The notes under the pieces were generated by a model. The model ran no database searches. It was not told the origin of the DNA and worked only from the letters and a program-made list of their open reading frames with translations. DNA of 6,432 bases from Desulfobulbaceae bacterium (lineage in GTDB: Bacteria > Desulfobacterota > Desulfobulbia > Desulfobulbales > SURF-16), in assembly GCA_024763495.1 (NCBI GenBank), contig JANTFJ010000154.1:1-6432 (forward strand). The letters are read 5' to 3'. A program made the position numbers and the translations under genes. Below are positions 6,288-6,432 of this stretch, one piece after another. Within the stretch, counting starts at the first letter, position 1; each line of letters opens with the position of its first letter.

Positions 6288-6432
6288 TAATTTGGTAAGC
6301 GTTCACCAGCACCTCACGGAGTCGGAGTTTATGCCCTTAGGGTTCACTCAAAAATAAATTAGTAGAGATAAGGTGTAATATGGACATTTAGAGAAGTGAT
6401 CTAATTGCATGCAACCGCAGGCGTAGCAGAGC
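6288..6432. other. Intergenic tail without a recognisable gene
   Basis: These 145 bases show no open frame of useful length on either strand, no tRNA and no clear intrinsic terminator. They contain the right copy of the inverted repeat, a short CCCTTAGGG palindrome (about 6334-6342), and an AT-rich middle (about 6350-6400). The end becomes GC-richer from about 6411 and could be the beginning of the next element, which is cut by the window. Confidence 0.5.
6292..6307 (+). repeat. Imperfect inverted repeat, right copy
   Basis: TTGGTAAGCGTTCACC begins 4 bases after the stop of the kinase gene and matches the minus strand of 1386-1401 at 14 of 16 positions. Its place directly after the last gene, with the partner copy before the first gene, makes it look like one end of a unit, but no transposase or target-site duplication is visible. 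Confidence 0.5.

Overview
The window looks like chromosomal DNA of a dissimilatory sulfate-reducing (or sulfur-disproportionating) member of the Desulfobacterota. The evidence is the gene at 84-1265, a clear DsrP, preceded by the last 23 codons of what appears to be dsrO. This is the O-P end of a dsrMKJOP operon, which encodes the membrane complex that passes electrons between the menaquinone pool and DsrC/sulfite reduction. A strong intrinsic terminator at about 1290-1330 closes this unit.

After a gap of about 220 bases, a second, tightly packed plus-strand gene block runs from 1487 to 6287. It holds four genes with gaps of 5, 29 and 0 bases. The first is the most striking: one uninterrupted reading frame joining a complete CysM-type cysteine synthase to a complete, divergent cysteinyl-tRNA synthetase. 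It could turn sulfide (or thiosulfate) plus an activated serine into cysteine and load that cysteine onto tRNA within one polypeptide. The synthetase half departs from consensus at three active-site motifs but keeps its zinc ligands and C-terminal region. Next come a small class I SAM-dependent methyltransferase of unknown substrate, a MurU-like sugar-1-phosphate nucleotidyltransferase with an extra hexapeptide-like tail, and an AmgK-like anomeric sugar kinase. The last two resemble the AmgK/MurU pair that recycles cell-wall amino sugars (sugar to sugar-1-phosphate to UDP-sugar).

The second gene block lies between two imperfect copies of a 16-base sequence in inverted orientation (1386-1401 and 6292-6307). 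These may be ends of a dispersed repeat family. The final 145 bases hold no gene that I can recognise. No tRNA, rRNA, CRISPR array or transposase was seen. All genes are on the plus strand.

The taxonomic call and the family assignments come from motifs recalled from memory. No database search was made.
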